DNA of 64,000 nt, taken from Thauera propionica. GTDB taxonomy: Bacteria; Pseudomonadota; Gammaproteobacteria; Burkholderiales; Rhodocyclaceae. Below the pieces are notes generated by a model. The model saw only the letters and a list, made by a program, of their open reading frames with translations. It was not told the origin of the DNA and made no database searches. Within the stretch, counting starts at the first letter, position 1. Each line of letters begins with the position of its first letter. The translations under genes and the position numbers were made by a program. The stretch spans positions 62,001 to 126,000 of the forward strand of contig NZ_NOIH01000014.1 of assembly GCF_002245655.1 (NCBI RefSeq), given 5' to 3'. Shown piece by piece: positions 31,361-41,364 of this stretch.

Positions 31361-31420
31361 CCCAAACAAGCCATTTCTCAGGATTTCACAAGATTACTTT
31401 GAAGCCCTGAAGCAGCGACA

Positions 31421-31453
31421 GAACCCCGGAAAATCCGGGGTTCTTCGTTTCCA
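31421..31453 (+). terminator. intrinsic terminator downstream of ychF, inside the element
   Basis: A perfect 10-bp stem GAACCCCGGA (31421-31430) / TCCGGGGTTC (31434-31443) with an AAA loop, followed by TTCGTTTCC. It probably now ends the ychF transcript and belongs to the element if the attL call is right. Confidence 0.75.
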
Positions 31454-31581
31454 TGGGTTGCATGAGATTGCCCGGCCTTGCCCGCGGAAAGTGACTACGT
31501 AGGTGTATACGAAAATTAGACCTAGCAAAATAAGGTGTATATGATCCATCCATCACCCCTTCTTGCCGACCCCGTGACACC

Positions 31582-32778
31582 ATGCTTACAGATGCTCACT
31601 GCCGTGCTGCCAAACCGAAGGAGCAGCTCTACCGCCTGAATGACCTTCGCGGCCTTTACCTTGAAGTGAAGCCCAATGGGGTGAAGGCTTGGCGCTACCG
31701 CTTCAAGCTGGGCGGCAAGGGGTCGTGGTTCGCGCTGGGCGACTACCCTGCCGTCAGCCTTGCCGAAGCGCGGGACAAGTGCGAGGAAGCGCGGAAGCTG
31801 GTCAAGCAGGGCATCAACCCCGTCCAGCACCGGCAGCTTGAGCGCCTCAAGCGCGAAGAGGATTCCGCCAATACCTTCGAGACCGTCGCCAAAGAGTGGC
31901 TGGCTCTGCGGGACTGGGAGGACATCACCAAGAAACGCCGCCTGGACATGCTGGGGCGGGTGGTCTTCCCCAGCATCGGCAAGCTTCCGGTGCGCGACAT
32001 CACCCCTGCGCACGTTCTCGACATCCTTACCAAGACCGTGAAACGCGGTGCGCCGACTGTCGCTGCGGAAGCCAAGCGCACCATGTCCGGTGTCTTCGAG
32101 CTGGCAGTTGCCACCTTGCGGGCAGACAACGATCCCGTCTGGCCCGTCCGCAAGGCTTTGCCCGCCAACAAGACGCAACACAAGACGGCACTGACCACCG
32201 CGCAGATCGGCAAGCTGCTCAACGACTTCGACAACCACCGTTGCGGCTATCAGGTCAATTTCTGCATCCAGTTGATGTGGTGGACACTGGCGCGTCCCAG
32301 CGAAGCGGCAGAAGCGGAATGGGCTGAATTCGATCTCGATGCCGCGCTTTGGACGATCCCAGCCCGGCGCATGAAAGCCCGCCGTGAACATGTAGTGCCG
32401 TTGCCAACGCAGGCCGTAGAGATGTTGCGCCGCCTGCACGCCATCAGCGGTGATCGGACGCACCTATTTCCCGGCAGGGATGACCGCAACAGGCCGATGT
32501 CGGTGCATTCGATCCGGCAGGCGCTCAAGGTGCTGGGCTGGAGCGGCACCTACAGCCCGCATGGCACCAGAACCACGGGCAGCACCCGGCTGAACGAAAT
32601 GGGCTATCGCCCGGATGCCATTGAAGCGCAGCTTGCCCACGCGGAACCCAACTCGGTGCGTCGCACCTACAACCATGCCACCTACCTTGAAGAACGGCGG
32701 AGCATGATGCAGGCGTGGGCGGACAAGCTCGAAATCTGGAAGCAGGAGAGCACAGGTGAAGTCAGTAGAACACAGTGA
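31582..32778 (+). CDS. P4-type tyrosine recombinase (integrase)
   Basis: 398 residues. The N-terminal DUF4102 arm-binding domain (LTDAHCRAAKPKEQLYRLNDLRGLYL) is followed by the SAM-like core-binding and catalytic domains. Catalytic residues: Arg in ARPSEAAEAEW, His-x-x-Arg in SPHGTRTTG, His in AQLAHAE, and Tyr in VRRTYNHATY. It integrates and excises the element. It reads away from ychF from its usual end position. No tRNA lies at the junction, so the target is probably the end of ychF. Confidence 0.95.
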   Translation: MLTDAHCRAAKPKEQLYRLNDLRGLYLEVKPNGVKAWRYRFKLGGKGSWFALGDYPAVSLAEARDKCEEARKLVKQGINPVQHRQLERLKREEDSANTFETVAKEWLALRDWEDITKKRRLDMLGRVVFPSIGKLPVRDITPAHVLDILTKTVKRGAPTVAAEAKRTMSGVFELAVATLRADNDPVWPVRKALPANKTQHKTALTTAQIGKLLNDFDNHRCGYQVNFCIQLMWWTLARPSEAAEAEWAEFDLDAALWTIPARRMKARREHVVPLPTQAVEMLRRLHAISGDRTHLFPGRDDRNRPMSVHSIRQALKVLGWSGTYSPHGTRTTGSTRLNEMGYRPDAIEAQLAHAEPNSVRRTYNHATYLEERRSMMQAWADKLEIWKQESTGEVSRTQ

Positions 32779-33523
32779 GTACCTGCCCGACACGGAGGCA
32801 GGACGCTCACTATTCAGGGAGCGCCTGATTGCAAAAATTCAGCAACATCGCGATTTCAAGGCGCTGCCACAAGAAACTCAGTCGAGCTTCTTTGAGGAAT
32901 TAGCTGAACTCACCCTCTTCGGCACCAACAACTGTTCGGTGGAGACACATAGCCCTAGGATACGCAAGCTCGAAAAACTGGCCGATAGTTATCGCCGGGT
33001 TGCCAATAGCATTGCACTGCTTTCGGAAATAGATGAACTGCTGCTCGATGATGCCTTTCAACACAGCATGCCTTTGCAACAGCAAAAGAAACTGATGCGG
33101 CAGCTGGCTGCTGATATTAATGGCCTGATAGGCGCTATGCGTCAGACGCCCGCTGGCACATCTGAGCGGTTTTTGCTACGACTGCAGGGCGCGAGCTTTC
33201 TGAAGAAATTGGAAAAGCTGGGAGTCGCCTGCAAGATCAACAATGATTTTCAGAAAATCGACCAAGATGATGTGTCGCACCGCGAGGAAAGCGAGGGCGT
33301 GCAACACTTTCTGCCGGATCTTTCGCAAAGTATGACTCTTGCCATGCTCTGTACCATGCTGACTATCCTCAACAATGGCCAGATCGTTGAATGGAGCTAT
33401 TGCCGAAGGCTGCTAAAGGAAGGCAAAAAAGCGCTTGCTTTTGAACGTCGACTCGCTGAATCACTACCAAGATCAGACGAGTTATTAGTGTTAAAAAACC
33501 AAATTCTCCAACATGGCCAGTGA
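32756..33523 (+). CDS. hypothetical protein co-transcribed with the integrase
   Basis: 255 residues with no family I recognise. It is mostly helical and charged in the first 100 residues. A hydrophobic stretch (SMTLAMLCTMLTILNNG) near residue 200 could be a buried helix or one membrane segment. The start overlaps the integrase end by 23 bases, so it is probably translated with it. Its GC content is lower than the integrase. It converges on qatD with 16 bases between. Confidence 0.6.
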   Translation: MKSVEHSEYLPDTEAGRSLFRERLIAKIQQHRDFKALPQETQSSFFEELAELTLFGTNNCSVETHSPRIRKLEKLADSYRRVANSIALLSEIDELLLDDAFQHSMPLQQQKKLMRQLAADINGLIGAMRQTPAGTSERFLLRLQGASFLKKLEKLGVACKINNDFQKIDQDDVSHREESEGVQHFLPDLSQSMTLAMLCTMLTILNNGQIVEWSYCRRLLKEGKKALAFERRLAESLPRSDELLVLKNQILQHGQ

Positions 33524-33539
33524 TGCTAAAAGCTGGAAA

Positions 33540-34280
33540 TTAGTATTGCCGTATTAGTCTCAAAAGACGATGAGAGTTTTCGCTCAGCAAAATTGCTGCT
33601 TCCTGGGTGGAAATGCCCCATGCTTGTCCTAGGTGCCTAGCTGTGAGGTCTGCGCTCCAGGGTGGAACTGGCTTGTCATCGACCTGTGCAAACGGGCCGT
33701 CACTTTCGGGAACAACAAAGTGCCGCGGTAGCTTCGCCGCCAAAGCCCGGCCACTACTCGATGCAAGTGCCGCCGGCCCGATGCTGAACCAGCAGCCACG
33801 CTCTTCCGCAGCTCGCAGCTCCTTCACCGTCCCTGTGAACCAGTGCATTACTGCGGTTCCAAATCTGGCATGTCGATCCAAAACAGCCAGTACGTCATTT
33901 ACAGCTTGGCGTGAATGAATGCTGAGCACACGACCGCCCAGTGCCGAGCTACGTTCAATGATGGCCTCAAATAGGCCGCGCTGAACATCGTAGCTCTTGC
34001 GGTAGCGAGACGAGCCATCAAGGCCCACTTCGCCAACGGCTGTGACATCGCCCATTTGCGTCAACAGAAGGTCGAGCTCGCCGGCACGCTCGTGCGCAAT
34101 CTCTGGATGAAGTCCTGGGGTGACGAGTACATTCGCTGCGCCGGTAAGCACACGCGCAGTCGCAACAAAGGCCTTTGGGCTGGTAGTCACCAGCCATGTG
34201 AATTCATTCTTTTGCGCAGCTTCCTTGAATACCTCGCGAGCGTTCGGATAGAGGTCAAGGTGGCAGTGGAAATCCATCAC
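33540..34280 (-). CDS. qatD: QatD, TatD-family metal-dependent hydrolase
   Basis: 246 residues. Metal-site motifs of TatD DNases: FHCHLD at the N-terminus, the Glu in VGEVGLDG, histidines in IHSRQA and MHWFTG, and the Asp in ESDGPFA. It is the last gene of qatABCD. The start is GTG at 34280 (overlapping the qatC stop as GTGA) or ATG three bases later. In the Qat anti-phage system all four genes occur together; the exact reaction is not established. Confidence 0.85.
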   Translation of the reverse strand: MMDFHCHLDLYPNAREVFKEAAQKNEFTWLVTTSPKAFVATARVLTGAANVLVTPGLHPEIAHERAGELDLLLTQMGDVTAVGEVGLDGSSRYRKSYDVQRGLFEAIIERSSALGGRVLSIHSRQAVNDVLAVLDRHARFGTAVMHWFTGTVKELRAAEERGCWFSIGPAALASSSGRALAAKLPRHFVVPESDGPFAQVDDKPVPPWSADLTARHLGQAWGISTQEAAILLSENSHRLLRLIRQY

Positions 34281-35539
34281 AGTACGCCATCCCTCTGTAG
34301 CAAGGCTTCAAGCTCATTCAGGCCATTAGCAAGTACGTTCCTGTATGCCAATCTGGCAGCGGGCTCGGCAAATGCCAGAGAGGCCCCCAGGAATCGGTCC
34401 AAGCCCTTCTGCCGGGCCGTGAGTACGGCAAGGGCTGCAGCCATCGCGTCATCAGGTCCGCTAGTCTTGTTCGCGTCGGCCAACGAGCGGTGTACGTACT
34501 CGGTTGTATCGCGGGCAGGGTCCCAGGCGATAAAAGCGGCTTTGCGAATCATGCAAGGAACACACCGGCCGCAGTGCTTTCGGTTGTAGGTGCGAAAACG
34601 GCCGCAACTCGTGGAGTCCGCCGCCAACTGCTGAAGCAGAGGCTGGTTGAGACACTCGTTGAGCATCTGGCCTTTGGTTTTGAACTGATAGGGAAGTTCA
34701 AGCCGAACAGGCACATCCAATCCGTCCAACACGCTCTGCAACATTGCGATGAACTGCGGGTGCGTGGTCCGGGTGCTCAAACTAGAGACGCGTCCTGGCA
34801 CCAAAGGCGGATTGATGCAAATGAATCCATTTTCTGGAACAAACACCTGGACAGGATCGGCGGCAACCCGCGAGGCAGCCAGCACCGCGAACGCGTAAAA
34901 GGCCAGAGACCGAGCGCGCGTTGAAGTCTCACGTTGGCCGCTAAAGCTGATCCCATGGCTCCATTGCCAGTGAGACCCCACACCGCCAAGCTGCGCTGCG
35001 TAATTCCTCTGACGCTGAGAATCCTCATGGGCCAGCTGCGACACAAACATCGGGCGGCGACCTTGTGCAACGAGGTCTATCCCCCCGATGAGGCTATCGA
35101 GGCCGCCTGATAGCAGGGACACGCAGTCGTGCGCAGTCGCGACGGGCCTGCCATCCGGTGGCGCTGCTCCGCCAGCTACGAAATGGAGCTTCCAGTAGTC
35201 GCCAGTGAGAACCTTGAGAAGTGCTTCAAGTTGTTCTTGGAAAGGCAGCCAGCGCAGTGGCTCATGCAGGCCGACAGTGAGCTCAATCACGCGCGTCCAG
35301 CCATCCGCACTCGTGCTTCGAAGACAGGCCAAGTCGGCGGCGCAAACTGCTAGGCAGAACTGAACGAAGTCCCAGACCTGAGCGCTCGGTGCGAACCCGC
35401 GCCGCTTCAACGAACCTCGCCATCCTTTCGCGATGGTGCCAACCCCAGGGCGTCGGGCGCTCTTGAAGTAGGTAAATGCGAGTTCTCCAGCATCGAGGTG
35501 CGCAGGCAAGAAGTCAGGTGTTGTACATAGAACTTTCAT
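34277..35539 (-). CDS. qatC: QatC, QueC-like protein
   Basis: 420 residues. The PP-loop ATP pyrophosphatase motif SGGLDS lies in CVSLLSGGLDSLIGGI (about residue 140). A Cys cluster near residue 325 (HCGRCVPCMIRKAAF) matches the zinc site of QueC, which makes 7-cyano-7-deazaguanine. It is longer than QueC (about 230), with an extra N-terminal domain, as QatC proteins are. It overlaps qatB and qatD by four and three or four bases. A nitrile-forming modification of a target is an inference from QueC chemistry. Confidence 0.85.
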   Translation of the reverse strand: MKVLCTTPDFLPAHLDAGELAFTYFKSARRPGVGTIAKGWRGSLKRRGFAPSAQVWDFVQFCLAVCAADLACLRSTSADGWTRVIELTVGLHEPLRWLPFQEQLEALLKVLTGDYWKLHFVAGGAAPPDGRPVATAHDCVSLLSGGLDSLIGGIDLVAQGRRPMFVSQLAHEDSQRQRNYAAQLGGVGSHWQWSHGISFSGQRETSTRARSLAFYAFAVLAASRVAADPVQVFVPENGFICINPPLVPGRVSSLSTRTTHPQFIAMLQSVLDGLDVPVRLELPYQFKTKGQMLNECLNQPLLQQLAADSTSCGRFRTYNRKHCGRCVPCMIRKAAFIAWDPARDTTEYVHRSLADANKTSGPDDAMAAALAVLTARQKGLDRFLGASLAFAEPAARLAYRNVLANGLNELEALLQRDGVL

Positions 35540-36399
35540 TCGACAAATACCTCAAGGGTTGAGGCCAAGACTTCACTGGCAAGTCGTTGATGGTCAATCC
35601 CGCGTGGTCCTTGTCGGTCAAGAACCACCTTGACTTGCGCGTTGACATATTCCTTGATGTCGTTCCGATACAGCTGGATTTGCCGCGCGTCGAACTTAAG
35701 CTTCTCGTATGTTTGACCCAGTTGCAGGTCAACGCGATTACATAGGTCGTTGGCGACGATGTAGCCGATGAGGTCGCCGATTTGTGCATCTGTCAGATTG
35801 AAGATGTCGACTTCAGGGGCTACCTCATACAGCTGACCAAGCGCTTCTGCCGCAGCGTTCCGAATGGATTCTTCGTCGACACTTCCTGTGTTCGGAAGAA
35901 CTTCTTTGACCACCTCCAGGACGAGGTCGTTTGCTGAAAGGTTCTGGGCGCGAACCCGATGGACCCAGTCGACAACTCGTGGGTCCGTGGCATCCCGTGC
36001 GGACGCAAGAAATTGCCCCAGTTGGCCGGCCCCCTGAGCCGTCGCTCTCATGGTGGCCGCTGCTCGTCGCGGGCCGCCCATTCCCTTGCTGACCATGCTC
36101 TTGGTCGCACTGCGCAAAGCTTCGCGCCCCCCGCCACCAAGGAATGCCGACATGCCAGAACGGGCTGGAGCAAAGCGGCGGTCAGGCGCTAGCGCAGGCC
36201 CGGTCACATCACCGTCTTCACCGCCAGCCGCGTCGCCCTGCCCGTCAGCGTTGGCGTCGTTGGCATCAGCTGTAGGAGGGCCTTCGCCATCACCAGGCGC
36301 AGGACTGTCTCCGCCATTGCCGCCTTCGGGCGGCGACAGCCACTCAGGATCAAATGGGGAGCGGGAGCCACCACCTTTGCTTGATGTTGACGTTCCCAT
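35536..36399 (-). CDS. qatB: QatB protein
   Basis: 287 residues of no known enzyme class. The first ~90 residues are Gly/Ser/Asp-rich and probably disordered. The rest is helical, with RFAPARSGMSAFLGGGGREALRSATKSMVSKGMGG marking the start of the folded part. Named by its place between the KAP ATPase and the QueC-like gene. ATG shares one base with the qatA stop (TGATG) and its own stop overlaps qatC by four bases. Confidence 0.75.
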   Translation of the reverse strand: MGTSTSSKGGGSRSPFDPEWLSPPEGGNGGDSPAPGDGEGPPTADANDANADGQGDAAGGEDGDVTGPALAPDRRFAPARSGMSAFLGGGGREALRSATKSMVSKGMGGPRRAAATMRATAQGAGQLGQFLASARDATDPRVVDWVHRVRAQNLSANDLVLEVVKEVLPNTGSVDEESIRNAAAEALGQLYEVAPEVDIFNLTDAQIGDLIGYIVANDLCNRVDLQLGQTYEKLKFDARQIQLYRNDIKEYVNAQVKVVLDRQGPRGIDHQRLASEVLASTLEVFVE

Positions 36400-38240
36400 C
36401 AGCGCGCTCCTTTCCTGGCTTGTTCAATGGCTTGCTTGACCGGTCTGGAAGCATCACCGGAGGCATGCCACTGATCGAGCACAGGGCGAGCCCACGTCTG
36501 CTCATAAAGGAGAGGGACGAGCCCTGGACCGACCTCCTTGATGGGCGCCTGGGCCAGCAACGCGGCGGCCTTTGCACCAAGGTCAGGAAAGATCTTGGAG
36601 ATTTCCAGCAATGGCACAACATCTTCGGTTTGTCGCCAGTTTCGCTTTGGTGACTTCAGCTGCCACACCTTGGCCATTACCGCGTCAGCCTGACTCATTC
36701 CAGCTGCTCGAATTGCCTGTGTCAGCGGCTCATTTGCGCTGGTCGCAACCATCAGCGCATCCCGCAAAGCACGGCCTTCGGTCGTCAAGCTGTCGTCACC
36801 GAAGTCCCGCATCGCGGAGTCCCTGCTCAGGTGGAGCAATGGGCGCAGGTCCATTTCGCCGAGCGCAGGCGCAAGCCCAAGCCACTCCCTATGGAAGAAC
36901 TCATCCTTGAAGGGCTCAGGCAAGGCTCCACCTTCTCGGGTGGCCTGTTCAGCCAGTCGAATGGCATCAACACGTCCTTCCGTCGCGGAAGTGACCCGGC
37001 CTGCAAGTGCGTTTGCCAAGGCTTCGTCGCAGCGCTCCAACAGGTGCCATTTGGCCAAAGCCTTGAGGTCCAATTCAATCCCCTGAGGCTTGGCCAAGGC
37101 TGACCGGAGAAAGACAGTGTTGAGGAACCGCTTCATCAGGCGCGGATTGGCGTTTACCTTGCTCGAACTCGTGAGCAGCGGTGCCAACCCCTCAGCCAAT
37201 TCCATCAGCTCGACCAAGTGAGCGTTCTGAGGGTTGATGAGGCCCTTCAAAAATTCCAGCGTCACCGCATCACCGCGCCAACTGGTCTTGAGGCGTTCAG
37301 CGACGGCCTGAACCGCGCGAGTGAACTGACCATCGACGAACTGGCCGTCAGCAACGGCCCGCTCCAGCAGCAACAACGCCAGGTAGGCCTTTGCCTCGTT
37401 CACCCCTAGCCTTGGCACATGCAGCGGGACCTGGATAAGCTTGTCGAAGTAGTTCGTCGCAACCTCATCGCTGATGCCCGTCCCCGCAAAGTGCACTCGC
37501 ACAGCACCTCGGATGAACTCGTTGTCGGCAGCGACAACAAACGCACTGCGTTTCAGGAACAGCAGCAGGCGAATGGACTCAAGTGTCGAAATGGCCGTCT
37601 GCGGGAGACAACGATCAAGGTCGTCCACGAACACGACAAGGGTAATCTTCAGCTCCTCCAGAAGCTCCTCAAGTGCGTCTCGAAATGCCTGAATTTCGCC
37701 TGGTAGAGAGACCGGCTCGGCAGGCTTCAGTACCCCCCAATCCTCATCCTTCTCGGCCCGGTCGTCGCCAGCCTCTCCCTGTTCGTCGCTCAAGCCAAAC
37801 TTTGCGAGCGCACGTCCAATCAAGCCAATCGGAATGCCTGTGGCGATCGTTGCCGCCGCTTCGCCCCCGAGTTGAACAACTCGCAACAGATTGATGCGCT
37901 GAAGAAGCCTTTTGGCTTTCTTCACCAGTCCCTCGTCAGCGGCAGCTCGGCGCAACACTTCATCACCGACCATTTGAAGAAGAGCACTACGTGCGCCCTC
38001 AAAGTCCTGATACAGCCAAGGATTGAAGGTGACCACCACGTACGTATTCTTGTCGGGATCTGCGTCGACGTTCAGCCGTGACGCGACCATGCGTACCAAT
38101 GAGGATTTCCCAACGCCCCAGCCGCCGGATACGCCAATAGAAATGGGCTGGCCGTTGGCCTGCTGCAGAAGCTTTGCGCAGGCATCCGCAACGACGCCGA
38201 AGTTCAAGTAGTCCGTGGTTGTTTCGTTGTCATGCCACAT
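36399..38240 (-). CDS. qatA: QatA, KAP-family P-loop NTPase
   Basis: 613 residues. Walker A GVSGGWGVGKSSLVRM lies near residue 45, and the KAP Walker B region is LVVFVDDLDRCLPQ followed by RLLLFLKRSAFVVAADNEFI. KAP NTPases carry a membrane insertion between these motifs in many members; here two weakly hydrophobic stretches near residues 120-150 may be that. First gene of qatABCD. It starts only 25 bases after the hsdR stop with GGGAGGAG ahead of ATG, so it may be read from the restriction operon. Confidence 0.87.
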   Translation of the reverse strand: MWHDNETTTDYLNFGVVADACAKLLQQANGQPISIGVSGGWGVGKSSLVRMVASRLNVDADPDKNTYVVVTFNPWLYQDFEGARSALLQMVGDEVLRRAAADEGLVKKAKRLLQRINLLRVVQLGGEAAATIATGIPIGLIGRALAKFGLSDEQGEAGDDRAEKDEDWGVLKPAEPVSLPGEIQAFRDALEELLEELKITLVVFVDDLDRCLPQTAISTLESIRLLLFLKRSAFVVAADNEFIRGAVRVHFAGTGISDEVATNYFDKLIQVPLHVPRLGVNEAKAYLALLLLERAVADGQFVDGQFTRAVQAVAERLKTSWRGDAVTLEFLKGLINPQNAHLVELMELAEGLAPLLTSSSKVNANPRLMKRFLNTVFLRSALAKPQGIELDLKALAKWHLLERCDEALANALAGRVTSATEGRVDAIRLAEQATREGGALPEPFKDEFFHREWLGLAPALGEMDLRPLLHLSRDSAMRDFGDDSLTTEGRALRDALMVATSANEPLTQAIRAAGMSQADAVMAKVWQLKSPKRNWRQTEDVVPLLEISKIFPDLGAKAAALLAQAPIKEVGPGLVPLLYEQTWARPVLDQWHASGDASRPVKQAIEQARKGAR

Positions 38241-38265
38241 GTTCTCCTCCCTGATAATCGAGTGC

Positions 38266-41200
38266 TTATAGTTGCCCGCCTACACCCTTGAACTTCTCAA
38301 CAAAGGCAGCGATCTTCTGGAAGACAGTCTGCTTCTTGGTCAGGAATTGCGGGTTCAATGGGCTCATCTTAGGCAGAACCGCATTGAGCTCCGTGCCATT
38401 CTCGGTGGCGAACTCGCGCTTCAGTGAGTTGGTGATATAGCGTTTGGCGGCTTCTGCGTTCAGGCCCTCGTCGCTAATCAGCTCTGCAGCCTCTCGCTGC
38501 TGTTCCGCTTGAGCGAAAGTGAAGAAGGCCTCAATTACGCTGGCCTTGTCGCCGATCTGGTCCAAATCGGTCTGGTTGATGAAGTCCACCACCAGACTTT
38601 CTTTCGCGCGGTTGCCCAGGCTGGCGCGAATCACACGCCGCACTTCATCCACCAGCTCAGACTTGCTTTTGGTCTTCTTGTTGTGCTCGAAAATCAGTTC
38701 CAGGATGTAGTCCAGGTTGATTTCCTGAGACTTCAATAGGTCCACCTCAAAGACCACGTCATCCCAGTCGATGGTGGATTTTTCTTTCTCGGCCCCTGCT
38801 TTCTGGCGGCGCAGCCAGTCACGTACGTCGTTGTAGGTCGAGCGATAGTCCTGAATCTTCCGCTCGGACGGAAGCGTGATGGCCTGCAGCGCGGTCAGAT
38901 CTTCATCGCCCAGGTAGTGCTTGGCCTTGAACGCCTCTACTGCGGCAGGGTCCGTCAGATCGACGCCCTGCAACGCCTTCAAACTGGCAAATTCGTCATA
39001 GTTCTGCAGCACGTTTTCGACGCGCAAGTACTCGCCGAACAGTTTGACGAAGGCCTTCTTGTCCGCCTCCTTCTCAATGGCGGCAGGGTCGGGGAAGCGT
39101 GCTTCCAGTTCCCGCACCACATCCATGAAGCCCCGACGCGCCTCACCGGTGGCCGCATCGGTGAAGCCTTCCATGTACTCCTTGTAGCTTTTCTCCAGCA
39201 CCACGTTCCTGGTGTTCTTGTCACCAAACAGGGTGATGGCATCGATGGTGGCCTGCTCCAGGTCTCGGAAGGTGACGATGTTGCCGAAGGTCTTGGTGGC
39301 GTCATAAATGCGGTTGGTGCGCGAATAGGCCTGCATCAGCCCGTGGTAGCGCAGGTTCTTGTCGACAAAAAGCGTGTTGAGCGTGGGGGCATCAAAACCG
39401 GTGAGGAACATGCCGACCACAATCAGCAGATCGACATCCTGTTCTTTGACGCGCTTGGCCAGGTCGCGGTAATAGTTCTGGAAGCCATTGCTGTCCACAC
39501 TGAAGTTGGTCTTGAACAGCGCGTTGTAGTCGGCGATGGCCGCGCTCAGGAACTCCTTGGCGCTGCTGTTCATGGCCGACACATCAAAGCTCTCGTCCTG
39601 GATATCGCCAATCGCATCCTGCTCCTCGTTGGCAGCAAACGAGAAGATGGTGGCCACCTTCAGCGGCTTGTCGCTGCTCTTCTGCAGTTCCCGGAAACAC
39701 TCGTAATACAGCTTGGCCGCATCCACGCTGCTGACGGCGAACATGGCATTGAAGCCCTTGTTGCCCGGTTGCAGGCGGTGGGTCTTCTGCCGGAAGTTGT
39801 TCAGGATGTACCGGGTAATCTCGCGGATGCGATCCGGGTGCAGCAGGGCTTGCCGGTTCTCCGCCGCACTCAGCTTCTTCTCGTCCTGTTCGGTCTCGAT
39901 GGCCTTGAATTGCGGGCGCACATCGTTGTAGTCCACCTTGAACTTGAGCACCTTCTCGTCGCGGATCGCATCAGTGATCACGTACGCGTGCAGCTCACGG
40001 CCAAACACGCTGGCCGTGGTTTCGGCGCCCAGTGCGTTCTGCGGGAAAATGGGCGTGCCGGTGAAACCGAACTGGTAGAACTTCTTGAACTTCTTCTTCA
40101 GGTTCTTCTGGGCCTCGCCAAACTGGCTGCGGTGGCACTCATCAAAGATGAACACCACCTGCTTGCCGTAGATGGGCAAGTCCGGCTCGCTCTTCATCAG
40201 GTTGTTGAGCTTCTGGATGGTGGTGACGACGATCTTGTTGTCGTCCTTTTCCAGGTTGCGCTTCAGGCCCGCCGTGCTGTCCGAGCCGTTGACGCTGTCC
40301 GGCGAGAAGCGCTGGTATTCCTTCATGGTCTGGTAGTCCAGATCCTTGCGGTCCACCACGAAGAACACCTTATCGATGAAGTCCAGCTCCGTGGCCAGGC
40401 GCGCTGCCTTGAAGCTGGTCAAGGTCTTGCCGCTGCCGGTGGTGTGCCAGATATAGCCGCCGCTTTCCGTGTTGCTCCAGTTCCTGGCCTGATAGCTGCT
40501 CTTGATCTTCCACAGAATGCGTTCCGTGGCGGCGATCTGGTAAGGCCGCATCACCAGCAGCGTATTGCTGACATCGAACACCGAGTAATGCAGCAGCACA
40601 TTGAGCAAGGTGTGCTTCTGGAAGAAGGTGGCCGTGAAGTCCTTCAGGTCCTTGATCAGCGTGTTGTCCGCCTTCGCCCAGTTCATGGTGAAGTCGAAAC
40701 TGTTCTTGTTGCGCTGCGTGGTATTGGCAAAGTAACGGGTGTCGGTGCCGTTGGAGATCACGAACAGCTGCAGATACCTGAACAAGGAATGCTCGCTGTT
40801 GAAGCTCTCCTTGCTGTAGCGATGCACCTGGTTGAAGGCTTCCCGGATCGCCACGCCGCGCTTCTTCAGCTCCACCTGCACCAGCGGCAGACCATTGACC
40901 AGAATCGTCACGTCATAGCGGTTGGCATGACTGCCCGTCTGCTCGAACTGCTTGATCACCTGCACCTTGTTGCGGGCGATGTTCTTCTTGTCCAGCAGGT
41001 AGATGTTCTGGATGCGTCCATCGTCAAAGATAAAGTCGTGGATGTAGTCGTCGTGAACCTTGCGGGTCTTTTCAACGATGCCCTCGCTGGGCTTGTCCAG
41101 CCAGGTTTCCACGAAGCGCAGCCATTCGCCCTCGGTGAACTGAACGGCGTTGAGCGCCTGCAGTTGCACACGCACGTTGGCCAGCAAGGCTTCGGGCGTC

Positions 41201-41364
41201 TTGATGGACGAGGCGAACTCGTAGCCCTGATTGACCAGATCCTGGATCAGCTCCCGTTCCAGGTCGCTTTCGCTCTGGTAGTGCTCGGCAACCTTCCACT
41301 CCCGGGTGTACTTGTCCAGAACAATGAAATTATTGGATTCGGCGATGGCCTTGTAATCAAGCAT
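38266..41364 (-). CDS. hsdR: type I restriction enzyme R subunit (EcoR124I/type IC family)
   Basis: 1032 residues. The nuclease core is [22 protein letters not shown] (PD-ExK type), helicase motif I is [13 protein letters not shown], motif [15 protein letters not shown], motif [11 protein letters not shown] and motif [11 protein letters not shown]. The N-terminus [13 protein letters not shown] and the whole length match EcoR124I-type HsdR very closely as I recall it. ATG at 41364 (MLDYKA) is preferred to 41382: it has AGAGG upstream and the expected length. It overlaps the PrrC-like gene by eight bases. It cuts unmodified DNA after ATP-driven translocation. Confidence 0.96.
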   Translation of the reverse strand: MLDYKAIAESNNFIVLDKYTREWKVAEHYQSESDLERELIQDLVNQGYEFASSIKTPEALLANVRVQLQALNAVQFTEGEWLRFVETWLDKPSEGIVEKTRKVHDDYIHDFIFDDGRIQNIYLLDKKNIARNKVQVIKQFEQTGSHANRYDVTILVNGLPLVQVELKKRGVAIREAFNQVHRYSKESFNSEHSLFRYLQLFVISNGTDTRYFANTTQRNKNSFDFTMNWAKADNTLIKDLKDFTATFFQKHTLLNVLLHYSVFDVSNTLLVMRPYQIAATERILWKIKSSYQARNWSNTESGGYIWHTTGSGKTLTSFKAARLATELDFIDKVFFVVDRKDLDYQTMKEYQRFSPDSVNGSDSTAGLKRNLEKDDNKIVVTTIQKLNNLMKSEPDLPIYGKQVVFIFDECHRSQFGEAQKNLKKKFKKFYQFGFTGTPIFPQNALGAETTASVFGRELHAYVITDAIRDEKVLKFKVDYNDVRPQFKAIETEQDEKKLSAAENRQALLHPDRIREITRYILNNFRQKTHRLQPGNKGFNAMFAVSSVDAAKLYYECFRELQKSSDKPLKVATIFSFAANEEQDAIGDIQDESFDVSAMNSSAKEFLSAAIADYNALFKTNFSVDSNGFQNYYRDLAKRVKEQDVDLLIVVGMFLTGFDAPTLNTLFVDKNLRYHGLMQAYSRTNRIYDATKTFGNIVTFRDLEQATIDAITLFGDKNTRNVVLEKSYKEYMEGFTDAATGEARRGFMDVVRELEARFPDPAAIEKEADKKAFVKLFGEYLRVENVLQNYDEFASLKALQGVDLTDPAAVEAFKAKHYLGDEDLTALQAITLPSERKIQDYRSTYNDVRDWLRRQKAGAEKEKSTIDWDDVVFEVDLLKSQEINLDYILELIFEHNKKTKSKSELVDEVRRVIRASLGNRAKESLVVDFINQTDLDQIGDKASVIEAFFTFAQAEQQREAAELISDEGLNAEAAKRYITNSLKREFATENGTELNAVLPKMSPLNPQFLTKKQTVFQKIAAFVEKFKGVGGQL